Shown one piece after another: positions 32,262 to 42,383 of a stretch of DNA of 60,895 bases. Within the stretch, counting starts at the first letter, position 1. Every line of letters starts with the position of its first letter. Made by a program: the position numbers and the translations under genes. Location of the stretch: assembly GCA_021790195.1 (NCBI GenBank), contig JAJYIF010000021.1, positions 1-60,895 of the forward strand, written 5' to 3'. The notes under the pieces are model-generated. The model had not been told where the DNA came from. It searched no databases and saw nothing but the letters and a program-made list of their open reading frames with translations. Source of the DNA: Nitrospirota bacterium (lineage in GTDB: Bacteria > Nitrospirota > Thermodesulfovibrionia > Thermodesulfovibrionales > UBA9159).

Positions 32262-34364
32262 ATGCCGCAGGGTCTTTATGTAATGAGCGAAGAGCCGAGG
32301 GCCGGAAAATCGGCGGTCGCGCTCGGCCTGATGGAGCTTCTGTCGCGCAGCGGCATGGATGTCGGTTTTTTCAGACCGCTGGTGAGGTCCGCGGAAATGC
32401 GCGATCCTACCATTGAGCTCATCACCCGCCGTTATCGCCTCAATCTTCCCTACGAGAGCATGTTCGGATGCACGATGGAAGAGGCCCTGCGCCTGATTTC
32501 ATCAAGCCGGTATGAGGACCTTCTCTCTATCAGCCTCGACAGATACAAGGAGCTTGAGGCCGTCTGTGATTTTGTACTATGTGTGGGGACGGATTTTGCC
32601 GGAACAACGCCGTTCCCTCTTGAATTCGATTTTAACGCCGACGTTGCCAGGAACCTGGGCTGTCTCATGGTCCCGGTTGCGACCGGGCGGGGGAAGACGG
32701 CGCAGGAGGTTGCCGATACTGTCAGGACATTTCTCGAGTCCATCGAGAAGCGGCATTGCGACGTTCTGTCGGTCGTCGTAAACCGCGTGGCGCCGGACCT
32801 GATCCGCGATGTCTCGGAGAGGGTCGGGACTGTGATCAAGCAGGACGTGCCTTTCTTCGTTGTCCCCGAGATCGCGGTCCTCGGCAGACCCACGGTAGGG
32901 GAAGTTGCGGGCGAACTGAAGGCCGCGCTTATTATAGGCGATGGTGAGAGCCTTCATCGTGCTGTCGAACATTACACGGTCGCCGCCATGGAGCTCCCTC
33001 ATTTCCTGGACTATCTGAGAGAAGGGAGTCTTATCATAACGCCGGGCGACCGCTCCGACATAATCCTCGGAACGCTTCTCGCAGACGCCTCAGGAGAGTA
33101 TCCCCATATTGCCGGACTCATGCTGACCGGAAATCTTATGCCCGCTCCGCAGGTGAGAAGGCTTATTGAAGGACTGAACAAATCGCTGGTGCCCGTTTTG
33201 AGCGTCGAGACCGACACGTTCACTGCGGCGATGCGTGCCAGCTCGGTCGAGAGCAAGATCGCTCCCGGCAATACCCGCAAGATCGCGGCGGCCCTCGGCG
33301 TCATGGAGGCAAGCATAGATTTTGCCGGACTGGGAAATCGCCTCTCGATGACCCACTTATTACGCGTCACGCCGCTTATGTTCGAATACAAACTGATCCA
33401 TCAGGCAAAGTCGGACCGCAGACATATCGTCATGCCTGAGGGCACTGAAGAGCGCATACTGAGGGCTGCCGAAATCCTGCTGCTCCGGGGCGTCGTCGAT
33501 GTAACATTCCTGGGGAATGCCGAGGAGATCAGACGGGAGATCGGCTCTCTTGGACTGTCCCTCGACAGGGCGAAAATTATCGATCCTGCTGCATCGGAGA
33601 TGCGCGAGACCTTTGCGAACGCGTACTACGAGCTTCGAAAACACAAGGGGATATCCCTGCAGATGGCCCATGATGCGATGAGCGATGTAAGTTACTTCGG
33701 GACTATGATGGTGTACCAGGGTCTTGCGGACGGCATGGTGTCAGGCGCGGTGCATACTACTCAGCACACGATCCGCCCTGCCCTGGAGTTCATAAAAACA
33801 AAGCCGGGCTGCTCCATTGTGTCGAGCGTCTTCTTCATGTGTCTGGAAGATCATGTGGCGGTCTTCGGCGACTGCGCGGTCAACCCCGATCCAACGGCCG
33901 AACAGCTTGCCGATATTGCGGTAAGCTCCGCAGAGACCGCCCGCGCCTTCGGGATTGAGCCGTATGTGGCCCTGCTTTCGTACTCCACCGGAGAGTCCGG
34001 CAAAGGACAAGACGTAGACAAGGTAAGGGAGGCGACCCGCCTCGCGCGGCAGCTTCGTCCCGATCTCAAGATCGAAGGCCCGATCCAGTACGATGCGGCG
34101 GTAGATGCAACCGTTGCCCGTTCAAAGATGCCGGGCAGCGAGGTCGCGGGACACGCAACTGTGTTTGTCTTTCCGGATCTCAATGCCGGCAATAATACAT
34201 ATAAAGCAGTCCAGCGCTCCGCAAATGCCGTGGCGATAGGCCCTGTGATGCAGGGATTAAAGAAGCCTGTAAACGATCTCAGCCGGGGCGCCACGGTCAC
34301 GGATATTGTCAATACGGTCGCCATAACCGCTATTCAGTCGCAGTCGGAGAGGTCCGAGAAGTGA
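32262..34364 (+). CDS. pta: Phosphate acetyltransferase (long form)
   Basis: A 700-residue enzyme that interconverts acetyl-CoA and acetyl phosphate. It has the long architecture: an N-terminal BioD-like P-loop domain (LYVMSEEPRAGKSAVALGLMEL), a DRTGG-type middle domain and a C-terminal catalytic domain (HIVMPEGTEERILRAAEILL, GAVHTTQHTIRPALEFI, FSYSTGESG-like LLSYSTGESGKGQD, and VFPDLNAGNNTYKAVQR). ATG 32262 follows a GGAGGAGG site; the frame also offers ATG 32244. It overlaps ackA by 4 bp (GTGA), so Pta and AckA are coupled for substrate-level ATP formation. Confidence 0.95.
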   Translation: MPQGLYVMSEEPRAGKSAVALGLMELLSRSGMDVGFFRPLVRSAEMRDPTIELITRRYRLNLPYESMFGCTMEEALRLISSSRYEDLLSISLDRYKELEAVCDFVLCVGTDFAGTTPFPLEFDFNADVARNLGCLMVPVATGRGKTAQEVADTVRTFLESIEKRHCDVLSVVVNRVAPDLIRDVSERVGTVIKQDVPFFVVPEIAVLGRPTVGEVAGELKAALIIGDGESLHRAVEHYTVAAMELPHFLDYLREGSLIITPGDRSDIILGTLLADASGEYPHIAGLMLTGNLMPAPQVRRLIEGLNKSLVPVLSVETDTFTAAMRASSVESKIAPGNTRKIAAALGVMEASIDFAGLGNRLSMTHLLRVTPLMFEYKLIHQAKSDRRHIVMPEGTEERILRAAEILLLRGVVDVTFLGNAEEIRREIGSLGLSLDRAKIIDPAASEMRETFANAYYELRKHKGISLQMAHDAMSDVSYFGTMMVYQGLADGMVSGAVHTTQHTIRPALEFIKTKPGCSIVSSVFFMCLEDHVAVFGDCAVNPDPTAEQLADIAVSSAETARAFGIEPYVALLSYSTGESGKGQDVDKVREATRLARQLRPDLKIEGPIQYDAAVDATVARSKMPGSEVAGHATVFVFPDLNAGNNTYKAVQRSANAVAIGPVMQGLKKPVNDLSRGATVTDIVNTVAITAIQSQSERSEK

Positions 34365-35575
34365 AAGTCCTTGTTATCAACTCCGGAAGTTCTTCGATCA
34401 AGTACCGACTGTTCGATGCAAAGGATTATTCCATGCTGGCGATGGGACTGCTCGAAAGGATCGGGGAGCCGGGCAGCAGGCTTTCTCACCACTGGCGGGG
34501 ACCGACCGGGGAGTTTACCGAAACCGTATATGACCGTCGGATACAAAACCATAGAGAGGGCCTGATGCTCGTGGACTCGGCAATTGCAGAGTCCGGCATT
34601 CTCGGGAGCTGTTCCGAACTCTTCGGCGTAGGCCATCGCGTGGTCCACGGAGGGGAGACTTTTTATGAGCCGACCGTGATAGACGCTGCGGTGGTCGATG
34701 CGATCAGAAAGCTGGCCCCACTTGCCCCGCTTCATAATCCCGCAAACCTTATGGGGATAGAGGCATCTCTTGAACATATGCCGGGGGTGCCTCAGGTCGC
34801 CGTGTTTGACACGGCCTTCCACCACAAGATGCCGCCTCACGCATTCCACTATGCCCTTCCAAGCGATATGTATGCGAAATACCATGTCCGGAGATACGGC
34901 TTTCACGGGACCTCTCATGAGTATGTCGCAGGCAAAGTGGCCGTCCATATCGGAAAGCCCCTTGAAGAGCTGAATATCATAACCCTGCACCTCGGAAACG
35001 GCGCCAGTGCATCTGCGATCAGGGGCGGAAGGAGCATCGATACCTCTATGGGCATGACCCCTCTCGAAGGTCTCGTCATGGGTACCCGCTGCGGGGACCT
35101 CGACCCTGCCGTATCATTCTACCTGGGAAGAAGCACCGGCAAATCGGGAGAGGAATTGGAGTCGATGCTGAACCACGAGAGCGGCCTGAGGGGCATATGC
35201 GGGCTGAACGACATGCGCGAGATCCAGCGTCTGGCGGATAGGGGAGAAACGAGGGCGAGGCTCGCCTTTGACATGTTCTGCTACCGCGTCAAGAAATATA
35301 TAGGGGCGTATTATGCGGTCCTCGGAAGGGTGGACGTAGTTGTGTTCACCGGAGGCATCGGGGAGAACTCTCCCGACGTGCGCAAAGACTCGTGCAAAGG
35401 CCTCGAAGGTTTGGGTATTATAGTTGACGATAAAAGGAACAATTCGCACGGCGACGGGATTTGTGAGATTCAAAAAGAGGAGGGGTCTGTGAGGCTCCTT
35501 GTGGTTCAGACAAATGAAGAACTTGCGATTGCAAGACAGACAATGCAAAAGATCAGGTCTCTAAATACAGGATAA
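34361..35575 (+). CDS. ackA: Acetate kinase
   Basis: A 404-residue kinase that turns acetyl phosphate and ADP into acetate and ATP. It has the phosphate-binding [18 protein letters not shown] at the start, the substrate segment [49 protein letters not shown] and [11 protein letters not shown]. Start is GTG 34361, which overlaps the pta stop. Length is standard. The C-terminal part slightly diverges ([16 protein letters not shown]) where other members have a charged loop. Confidence 0.96.
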   Translation: MKVLVINSGSSSIKYRLFDAKDYSMLAMGLLERIGEPGSRLSHHWRGPTGEFTETVYDRRIQNHREGLMLVDSAIAESGILGSCSELFGVGHRVVHGGETFYEPTVIDAAVVDAIRKLAPLAPLHNPANLMGIEASLEHMPGVPQVAVFDTAFHHKMPPHAFHYALPSDMYAKYHVRRYGFHGTSHEYVAGKVAVHIGKPLEELNIITLHLGNGASASAIRGGRSIDTSMGMTPLEGLVMGTRCGDLDPAVSFYLGRSTGKSGEELESMLNHESGLRGICGLNDMREIQRLADRGETRARLAFDMFCYRVKKYIGAYYAVLGRVDVVVFTGGIGENSPDVRKDSCKGLEGLGIIVDDKRNNSHGDGICEIQKEEGSVRLLVVQTNEELAIARQTMQKIRSLNTG

Positions 35576-35589
35576 GGAGAGCGCGAACG

Positions 35590-36339
35590 GTGCATAAGTT
35601 GGTTCTGCTGAGACACGGAGAGAGCATTTGGAACAAGGAAAACCTTTTTACGGGCTGGACAGATGTAGACCTGTCCGATAATGGAATCGAGGAAGCAAGG
35701 GAGGCGGGTCGCGTCCTGAAAGAACAGAGTTATGCCTTCGACGTGGCCTTCACGTCGGTCCTGAAGAGGGCGATCCGGACACTCTGGATAGTGCTCGATG
35801 AGATGGACCTTATGTGGATCCCCGTGGTGCGGGATTGGAGGCTGAACGAGCGCCATTACGGCGCCCTTCAGGGACTCAACAAGTCCGAGACTGCCGCGAA
35901 ATACGGAGAGCAACAGGTGAAGATATGGAGGCGGAGTTATGATATGAGGCCGCCGACCCTTGAAGAAGAGGACCCCCGAAACCCGGCAAAGGACCGGAGA
36001 TACAAAGACCTGCGCAGGGAAGAGATACCTCTTGCGGAGTGTCTGAAAGACACGGTGGAGCGCTTTCTCCCCTGCTGGCATGACATGATCTCACCTGCCG
36101 TGCGGGCCGGCAAGAGGGTCGTGATCGCTGCGCACGGCAACAGTCTTCGTGCCCTTGTAAAATATCTGGATGGTATTTCAGATGAGGCGATCACCGAGCT
36201 CAACATCCCGACCGGGATGCCTCTTGTTTATGAACTGGACGAAGGACTGAAGCCGATGAGAAGCTACTACCTCGGGGACCCGGAAAAGGTAAAAAAGGCG
36301 ATGGAGGCTGTAGCGAGTCAGGGCAAGGCAAAGAAATGA
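35590..36339 (+). CDS. gpmA: 2,3-bisphosphoglycerate-dependent phosphoglycerate mutase
   Basis: A 249-residue enzyme that isomerises 3- and 2-phosphoglycerate. The catalytic His lies in [20 protein letters not shown] at the N-terminus. Further residues are in [25 protein letters not shown] and the second His of [17 protein letters not shown]. Start is GTG 35590 with AAGGAGAG just upstream. It continues the operon 14 bp after ackA. Confidence 0.95.
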   Translation: MHKLVLLRHGESIWNKENLFTGWTDVDLSDNGIEEAREAGRVLKEQSYAFDVAFTSVLKRAIRTLWIVLDEMDLMWIPVVRDWRLNERHYGALQGLNKSETAAKYGEQQVKIWRRSYDMRPPTLEEEDPRNPAKDRRYKDLRREEIPLAECLKDTVERFLPCWHDMISPAVRAGKRVVIAAHGNSLRALVKYLDGISDEAITELNIPTGMPLVYELDEGLKPMRSYYLGDPEKVKKAMEAVASQGKAKK

Positions 36340-36349
36340 GGGGGTAAAT

Positions 36350-37633
36350 ATGGAAAAGATATATCCCGATTTCACTGTGGAGACGCTTGGCGAGTGCGCC
36401 ATTCCCTCTCCCGTGACGGATGTGCCCTTCATCGAAGACGGCCACGTTCTCTACTATGCCCATATAGGCAAAATCAGGGAATGCCTTGACGCAGGCTTCG
36501 AACCTCCGCAAATGGAGATTGCCGGGCCAAGGGCAAAGATCTTTTTCCAACCTTCCGAACTCAGATGCGGCATTGTGACCTGCGGCGGTATATGTCCCGG
36601 AATCAACGATGTGATCCGCTCCATAGTGCTGTGTCTTCGCTACCATTACGGGGTGGAGCGGGTCTTCGGTTTCCGCTTCGGTTATGAAGGGCTTGTGCCG
36701 AAATACGGCCACGAGCCTCTTTCTCTCACGCCGGAGTCGGTCAAGGGGATACATCAGATAGGGGGATCGATCCTTGCGTCTTCGCGCGGGTCTCAGGATG
36801 TCGGTGAGATGGTCGACACCCTTGAGAGGATGAAGGTAGGAATCCTTTTTACCATCGGGGGAGACGGCACCCTTCGCGGCAGTCAGGCGATAGCCGAGGA
36901 GGCGAAGCGGCGGGGGGCGAAGATCGCCGTGATAGGTATCCCGAAGACTATAGATAATGATATCTCCTATGTGGAGGAGACCTTCGGTTTCGAGACCGCT
37001 GTGACAGAGACGAGGACGTCGCTCTATTCCGCTCATGTAGAGGCCACAGGGGCGCGGAACGGAGTCGGCCTCGTAAAGTTGATGGGACGCCAGTCCGGGT
37101 TCATCGCGGCGTACGCCACTCTTGCCAACAGCGAGGTGAACTTCTGCCTTGTGCCTGAGGTGCCCTTCACTCTTGAGGGCTTCATGAAGGCCCTTGAAGA
37201 AAGGCTCTCGAAAAAAGGTCATGCCCTTGTCGTGGTCGCCGAAGGAGCAGGGCAGGACCTCATGGAAGGGACCGGGGCCTGTGACGCCTCCGGTAATGTC
37301 AGACTCGGCGATATCGGCATCTTTCTCAGAGGCAGTATCAGAGAACATTTCAGGAAGAAGGGCGTCGAGATGAACCTTAAATATATCGATCCCAGTTATA
37401 CAATCAGGAGCACGCCGGCCAACGCAAGGGATTCCGCCTTCTGCCTCCTTCTGGGTCAATATGCGGTCCATGCGGGAATGACCGGCAGGACGGGCATGAT
37501 TGTTGGCGTATGGAGGGGGGAGTTCACGCATGTACCGATCTTGATGGCGATCTCCAGGCGCAAACAGGTCAACCCCGAAGGCTGGCTTTGGGCAGCGGTG
37601 CTTTCATCGACCGGCCAATCGAAGAGCATGTGA
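36350..37633 (+). CDS. pfkA: 6-phosphofructokinase, group II long form (probably ATP-dependent)
   Basis: A 427-residue phosphofructokinase of the clade that includes plant-type and spirochaete enzymes. It has CGGICPGINDVIRSIV, the nucleotide motif FTIGGDGTLRGSQAIAEEA and the catalytic GIPKTIDNDISY. In place of the GGDD seen in pyrophosphate enzymes it has GGDG, which points to ATP as donor, but the clade contains both and this is only an inference. ATG 36350 has GAGGGGG upstream. It follows gpmA by 10 bp and ends 14 bp before pyk. Confidence 0.9.
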   Translation: MEKIYPDFTVETLGECAIPSPVTDVPFIEDGHVLYYAHIGKIRECLDAGFEPPQMEIAGPRAKIFFQPSELRCGIVTCGGICPGINDVIRSIVLCLRYHYGVERVFGFRFGYEGLVPKYGHEPLSLTPESVKGIHQIGGSILASSRGSQDVGEMVDTLERMKVGILFTIGGDGTLRGSQAIAEEAKRRGAKIAVIGIPKTIDNDISYVEETFGFETAVTETRTSLYSAHVEATGARNGVGLVKLMGRQSGFIAAYATLANSEVNFCLVPEVPFTLEGFMKALEERLSKKGHALVVVAEGAGQDLMEGTGACDASGNVRLGDIGIFLRGSIREHFRKKGVEMNLKYIDPSYTIRSTPANARDSAFCLLLGQYAVHAGMTGRTGMIVGVWRGEFTHVPILMAISRRKQVNPEGWLWAAVLSSTGQSKSM

Positions 37634-37647
37634 TGTCAGGAGGTACC

Positions 37648-39078
37648 ATGGACCTTCCGTTAAATAAGACAAGGATTGTTTGCACCATAGGCCCGGCTTC
37701 CGACTCTCCCGAGGTGCTGAAAGAGATGATCAGGGCGGGAATGAATGTTGCGCGCCTCAACTTCTCGCACGGCGCTTTCGAAGAACACAAAAAGGTTATC
37801 GATTCTATTCATGCAGTCGCCAAAGATGCAGGCAGGCGCGTGGCCATCCTGGCGGACCTGCCGGGTCCGAAGATACGCATCGGCAGACTTTCGAATGAGC
37901 CGGTCCCTCTCAGGCAGGGCGATTTAATCGGTCTGACTACTGAAGAGATCGTCGGGGATGAAAAGCGCGTCTTTGTCGCTTTCGATAAGCTTCCCCAGGT
38001 GGTCAGGCAAGGCGATATCCTTTTTTTGAGCGACGGCCTGATCCAGCTTGAAGTACTCTCGGTCAAGGACAGAGACGTCAAGTGCCGGGTCGTCGTAGGA
38101 GGAGAGTTACGGTCGAGAAAGGGCCTTAATCTGCCCGGCATCGATCTGGGCATCAGCGCCTTCACAGAGCGCGACCGCGAGTGTCTGCGTTTTGCGCTCG
38201 ATGCCGGCGTGGACGCAGTCAGTCAATCGTTCGTCGAAAGCGCCCGCGACATTACCGCAGTTCGTGAGGCGGCGGCCTCCTTCGGATATAGTCCCTTTGT
38301 CCTGGCCAAGATCGAAAGGTCGAGGGCGCTTGACCATTTTGAGGAGATCCTCGAAGCCGCAGACGGCATCATGATAGCGCGCGGGGACCTGGGTGTCGAA
38401 ATCCCGATCGAGCGGATCGCGGTTGTCCAGAAGAGGCTCATGCGCGAGGCCAACATGAAGGCAAAGCCTGTAATCACGGCCACGCAGATGCTTGAGTCTA
38501 TGACCGACAACCGGCGGCCTACAAGGGCAGAGGCAACGGATGTTGCGAACGCGATCCTCGACGGGACGGACTGCGTAATGCTTTCCGAAGAGTCGGCCAC
38601 CGGCAAATATCCCGTGGAAGCCGTATCGGTCCTTTCAAGGATCGCAGTAGCAACAGAGCCGTACCGGCCGCGCCGAAGCATAAAAGAGACAGCCCCTGAC
38701 ACCGGAGAAAAGGGGACGTCAGGCATCAAAGATCTTATTGCACTCAGCGTAGGAACTATCTTTGAGCATGCCCTCCCCGCTGCGGTATTCGTTCCGACAA
38801 GGAGCGGGGCCACTGCGAGGAGCATTTCGAGATTCAGGCTCCCGGTCTGGATCGTCGCTGTCAGCTCCTCGGATACGACCTGTCAGAGACTGCAGTTCAC
38901 CTATGGGGTTCAAGCGGTTTGCGAGCCTGTTCATCCCGAAGACTGGCGCGCTTACGTGAAGGACTGGCTTTTGTCGCAGAAGATCGAAGGCGGCTTCGTC
39001 GTTCTTACAGAAGGGCCCTCGTCAAAGCACCCCGAGGCCAACCGCAGGGTCGAGATCATAGAAATCGAAAGGCCATAA
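37648..39078 (+). CDS. pyk: Pyruvate kinase
   Basis: A 476-residue enzyme that forms pyruvate and ATP from phosphoenolpyruvate. Signatures are TRIVCTIGPASDSPEVL, MNVARLNFSHG, VLAKIERSRALDHFEEI (catalytic Lys), MIARGDLGVEIP, KPVITATQMLESM and MLSEESATGKYPVEAV. The C-terminal domain is complete and ends with VVLTEGPSS. AGGAGG at 37638-37643 selects ATG 37648; ATG 37633 is a weaker option. It is the last gene of the glycogen-to-acetate cluster. GAPDH, PGK, enolase and pyruvate oxidoreductase are not in the window. Confidence 0.95.
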   Translation: MDLPLNKTRIVCTIGPASDSPEVLKEMIRAGMNVARLNFSHGAFEEHKKVIDSIHAVAKDAGRRVAILADLPGPKIRIGRLSNEPVPLRQGDLIGLTTEEIVGDEKRVFVAFDKLPQVVRQGDILFLSDGLIQLEVLSVKDRDVKCRVVVGGELRSRKGLNLPGIDLGISAFTERDRECLRFALDAGVDAVSQSFVESARDITAVREAAASFGYSPFVLAKIERSRALDHFEEILEAADGIMIARGDLGVEIPIERIAVVQKRLMREANMKAKPVITATQMLESMTDNRRPTRAEATDVANAILDGTDCVMLSEESATGKYPVEAVSVLSRIAVATEPYRPRRSIKETAPDTGEKGTSGIKDLIALSVGTIFEHALPAAVFVPTRSGATARSISRFRLPVWIVAVSSSDTTCQRLQFTYGVQAVCEPVHPEDWRAYVKDWLLSQKIEGGFVVLTEGPSSKHPEANRRVEIIEIERP

Positions 39079-39232
39079 GAACGGTTTAGAGCCTACAGCG
39101 CCTATCACTCATCTCGCTCATCTGATACACTCAAGAAAACTGTATGTGCCGAAGCCGTCAATTCGATTGCCCCGTGTCTGTCTTTAGGACTATACTTATG
39201 CGTGTGTCTCGGGTCAAAGGCGGAAGAGCATC

Positions 39233-40168
39233 ATGGATAAAGAACCGCTCATAAGCATATTGTCATCCGTATATAACGAACGTCCATACATTGAGAGGAC
39301 GATCGACAGCGTATTGAGGCAGACATACGAACATTGGGAATGGATAATTGTGGACGATGGATCTACTGACGGCACGGGAGATATCCTCGCGGGTATTGGT
39401 GATAAAAGAGTAAAGTACTTTTTTCAAGAAAGAAGCGGTTCGTTGGCCGGGAACATGAACAGGGGCCTCTCAATATGCAACGGCGACTTGATTGCCGGAC
39501 TGGATGGAGATGATTATTGGCCGGATAGCAAGATCGAGGTCCAGATCAAGAGTTTTGAAGATCGTGACGTCGTCCTTAGCTATGGCGAGTGCGCCATAAT
39601 AAACGACAAGGGTGAAAATATAGGATATGTTGGACTCCCGCCGGATTCAAGAATAGCACATAATGAACCGAGGGGCTCCGCTCTAATGAGCTTGGTGATA
39701 GATGTCGACTGCTTCATTTGCAATGCTACGGTAATGTATAGAAGAAGCAGTTTGCTGGAAGTCGGCGGTTTTGTGGAAAAATATGGCTTGCCTCCGGATT
39801 TTTCAACGTGGGTCAGGCTCTCATTAGCCGGTAAATTCTCTCCCATACCGTCCTGTCTCGGCTATTATCGGAAACACTTAAAGTCGATGTCATTCACGAT
39901 AGATCATGTCTCTACTTTCGAGAAACAAGTTCAGTTCCTCAGGGAATTCTTGATCGAGAACTTCTACACCCTTCGCGATCTCGGTTTTGAGATAAAGACG
40001 GGCTCCCTTGAAAGCGGCTGGAGGAAGATAAAGACGAAGACGTACATCGTCCAAAAGCTGATGAGGTTCTCTTCATTCATTGGCGTAGATTTAGTCAATC
40101 CGCCTATACTTTTTCTAAACAGGCACGCTCCTATAAAAAGAATGATAAGGAGAATCATATATCCGTGA
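39233..40168 (+). CDS. Family 2 glycosyltransferase
   Basis: A 311-residue GT2 enzyme that transfers a sugar from a nucleotide-sugar donor, probably for a surface polysaccharide. The GT-A motifs are ISILSSVYNERPYIERTIDSVL, IVDDGSTDGTGDIL, the DxD-type LIAGLDGDDYWPDSKI, and FSTWVRLSLAGKF for the acceptor area. There are no transmembrane helices. It is somewhat more AT-rich than its neighbours, hinting at separate acquisition. It begins about 155 bp after pyk and is followed by the PAP2 fusion gene. Confidence 0.85.
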   Translation: MDKEPLISILSSVYNERPYIERTIDSVLRQTYEHWEWIIVDDGSTDGTGDILAGIGDKRVKYFFQERSGSLAGNMNRGLSICNGDLIAGLDGDDYWPDSKIEVQIKSFEDRDVVLSYGECAIINDKGENIGYVGLPPDSRIAHNEPRGSALMSLVIDVDCFICNATVMYRRSSLLEVGGFVEKYGLPPDFSTWVRLSLAGKFSPIPSCLGYYRKHLKSMSFTIDHVSTFEKQVQFLREFLIENFYTLRDLGFEIKTGSLESGWRKIKTKTYIVQKLMRFSSFIGVDLVNPPILFLNRHAPIKRMIRRIIYP

Positions 40169-40284
40169 ACATCTCTATGCTTCGGGTTCCCTTCGATAGT
40201 CCCCGATGCTTATTGGCCGGAGGTGGTTGAAGCAGAATTCAAATTCTTTGAGGCGATAGCGGAGCAGGGTCGGTCGTATCAGTG

Positions 40285-40293
40285 TGATATTAT
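40285..40293 (+). promoter_or_regulatory. Extended -10 promoter of the PAP2-glycosyltransferase gene
   Basis: TGATATTAT fits the extended -10 form TGnTATAAT and ends 2-5 bp before the two candidate ATG codons. Confidence 0.45.
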
Positions 40294-40298
40294 ATATG

Positions 40299-42383
40299 AT
40301 GCTCGATTGGATAAGGCAGCTGGATGCGTCTTTATTCCTGTTCCTGAACAGTGACTGCCGCAACAGAGTGTTCGACGTCGTTATGCCCTTTGTTACCCAC
40401 AGGATGCCGGCCATGGTCGCGCCGTTCGTCATCCTGCTCCTGATAAAAGAAAGGAAGAAGGCCCTTGCGGTCTTTTCGGTTGCTTTTTTCTCGCTCCTCC
40501 TTTCCGACGCCTCCTCGATGGCGCTCAAGGGAGTAGTGGGAAGGATAAGACCGTGCAATGCCCTGGAGAATGTCCATCTCCTAGTAGGCTGCACAAAGTC
40601 TTTTTCTCTGCCTTCGGGCCACTCGACTAACGCCTTTGCCTTTGCCGTTCCCTTTCTCTTTATGACACAGAGCCGTCTGCGCTATGTCTTCGTTTTCCTT
40701 GCGACCGTCGTAGGCCTTTCAAGGATATTTGTCGGCGTGCATTATCCCCTCGATGTCGCTTCCGGAGCAGTGCTTGGATCACTCTGCGCGGGGATTGTCG
40801 TATATCTCTACAGGTGGGCGGAAGGACGGTTCCGCGAGAGACCCTATACCACCGTCATGTATGTCTTCCTCCTTGTTCTCAGCATCTTCAGGATCTACTT
40901 CATCCGTTACGGCCCTCTTGACCTCAGTCCGGATGAGGCCCACTACTGGGAATGGTCGAGGAGACTCGCTCTCAGTTATTATTCCAAAGGGCCTGCGATC
41001 GCGTATCTGATAGCCGCCGGGACAGCGATATTCGGCGACAACGTGTTCGGTGTCCGCTTTTTTGCGGTCGTGTTTTCCGTTCTAAGCAGTCTGACGCTTT
41101 ACAAACTCGGAAAGGATACCTTTGATGAGAAGGTCGGCGCATGGTCGGCCATACTCTTTCAGTTAATCCCTCTCTTTTCAGTCTTCGGAGTGATCTTCAC
41201 GGTCGATTCGCCGTTCATATTCTTCTGGATATTGTCCCTCTACTTGTTCTGGAAGGCGGTAACAAGTAACGAGTCACGAGTTACAAGTGAGAAGTCGGGC
41301 GCTAACCCGCAGGAAGTTTCTCGTTACTCGTCGCCTGTTGCATTTTATTGGCTATTACTCGGCATTACGGTGGGCGTTGGCCTGCTCACAAAATACACTA
41401 TGGCTTTCTTCTATGTCTGTTCCCTGTTCTTTTTATTGTCGTATCCGGCGGGAAGAAGGACCCTGAAAGCGCCGGCCCCCTATATTTCCCTGATAATAAG
41501 TCTGATTGTTTTTGCCCCGGTGATCATCTGGAATGCCTCGCACTACTGGGTCACCCTCAGGCATACCGCGGGGCAGGCACATCTCGAGGACGGACTTCGC
41601 ATTTCATTAGGCAGCCTTCGTGATTTTATCGGCTCACAACTGGCCGTTGTTACCCCGATCATCCTCGGCCTGATTATCGCTTCCGTCCTGCGGACGAAGA
41701 GAAGAGAAATCGTTCCGGAAGACAGGGGAAATTTTATCTTCTGGTTTTCCGTTCCCGTCATCTTTTTCTTCTTTCTAAAAAGCATACAGGGAAAGGTCGA
41801 GGCCAACTGGGCCATGATGGGCTATATTACAGGCATTATCGGATTGTCATCTGTATTTATAGACGGCTGGAAAAGGCACAGACTCTATCTGAAAGGTATT
41901 ATCGTCGCCGGTATCATTCTTTCTTCGATCGTGACAGCGGCAGCCTATTATCCCTCAAAGTTTCATGTCCCTCTCCGGCTCGATCCCTCTTCGAGGCTAA
42001 GAGGATGGAAGGAGCTCGGCAAGGAGGCGGACGTCCTTTATCACGGTCTCGGTGCAAACGCCTTTGTCTTTTCGGACAATTACCAGATCGCAAGCGAACT
42101 CGCCTTTTACATGGAGGGCCATCCTGTTACGTATTGCGTAAACATCGGGAGAAGGATGAACCAGTATGACCTCTGGCCCAAACTGAACGGCCTTATGCAT
42201 TCCGACTCGGTTTTTGTTACAATAGCCGATGCCCGGCTGTCGCCTGTAATAAGTGACGCTTTCGGTGAGTGCAGGAAGAACCTCTTCCCGGTTTATGAGA
42301 AGGGCAGGCTGCTGAGGCAGTATTCATTGTTCGTCTGCCGCGACTTCAGGGGGATTGAAGAGAAGGCGATAAGGAGTTATTGA
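40299..42383 (+). CDS. PAP2 phosphatase - GT39/ArnT-like glycosyltransferase fusion
   Basis: A polytopic membrane protein of about 694 residues with two domains. Residues 1-180 are a PAP2 lipid phosphatase with all three motifs: KGVVGRIRP, PSGHSTNAF and GLSRIFVGVHYPLDV. From about 190 onwards it is a C-type glycosyltransferase of the ArnT/PMT group, with the catalytic acidic site LSPDEAHYWEWSRR and many helices. The former would dephosphorylate a polyprenyl pyrophosphate, the latter would use a polyprenyl-phosphate sugar, so both act on one carrier. The insertion at 41261-41339 adds about 26 residues (start AVTSNESRVTSEK) in a loop without breaking the frame. It overlaps the next GT2 gene by one base. 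Confidence 0.85.
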   Translation: MLDWIRQLDASLFLFLNSDCRNRVFDVVMPFVTHRMPAMVAPFVILLLIKERKKALAVFSVAFFSLLLSDASSMALKGVVGRIRPCNALENVHLLVGCTKSFSLPSGHSTNAFAFAVPFLFMTQSRLRYVFVFLATVVGLSRIFVGVHYPLDVASGAVLGSLCAGIVVYLYRWAEGRFRERPYTTVMYVFLLVLSIFRIYFIRYGPLDLSPDEAHYWEWSRRLALSYYSKGPAIAYLIAAGTAIFGDNVFGVRFFAVVFSVLSSLTLYKLGKDTFDEKVGAWSAILFQLIPLFSVFGVIFTVDSPFIFFWILSLYLFWKAVTSNESRVTSEKSGANPQEVSRYSSPVAFYWLLLGITVGVGLLTKYTMAFFYVCSLFFLLSYPAGRRTLKAPAPYISLIISLIVFAPVIIWNASHYWVTLRHTAGQAHLEDGLRISLGSLRDFIGSQLAVVTPIILGLIIASVLRTKRREIVPEDRGNFIFWFSVPVIFFFFLKSIQGKVEANWAMMGYITGIIGLSSVFIDGWKRHRLYLKGIIVAGIILSSIVTAAAYYPSKFHVPLRLDPSSRLRGWKELGKEADVLYHGLGANAFVFSDNYQIASELAFYMEGHPVTYCVNIGRRMNQYDLWPKLNGLMHSDSVFVTIADARLSPVISDAFGECRKNLFPVYEKGRLLRQYSLFVCRDFRGIEEKAIRSY
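41261..41339. repeat. ACGAGT-type inverted repeat inserted in frame within a gene
   Basis: The arms are 41261-41280 (AACAAGTAACGAGTCACGAG) and 41320-41339; complemented, they match at 16 of 20 positions. The 79-bp unit is translated as a low-complexity Ser/Thr/Arg-rich loop between two membrane helices. Confidence 0.6.

Noticed and set aside
36200-37531. 443-residue antisense frame over pfk
   Set aside because: Shadow frame without domain features; the sense strand encodes phosphofructokinase.
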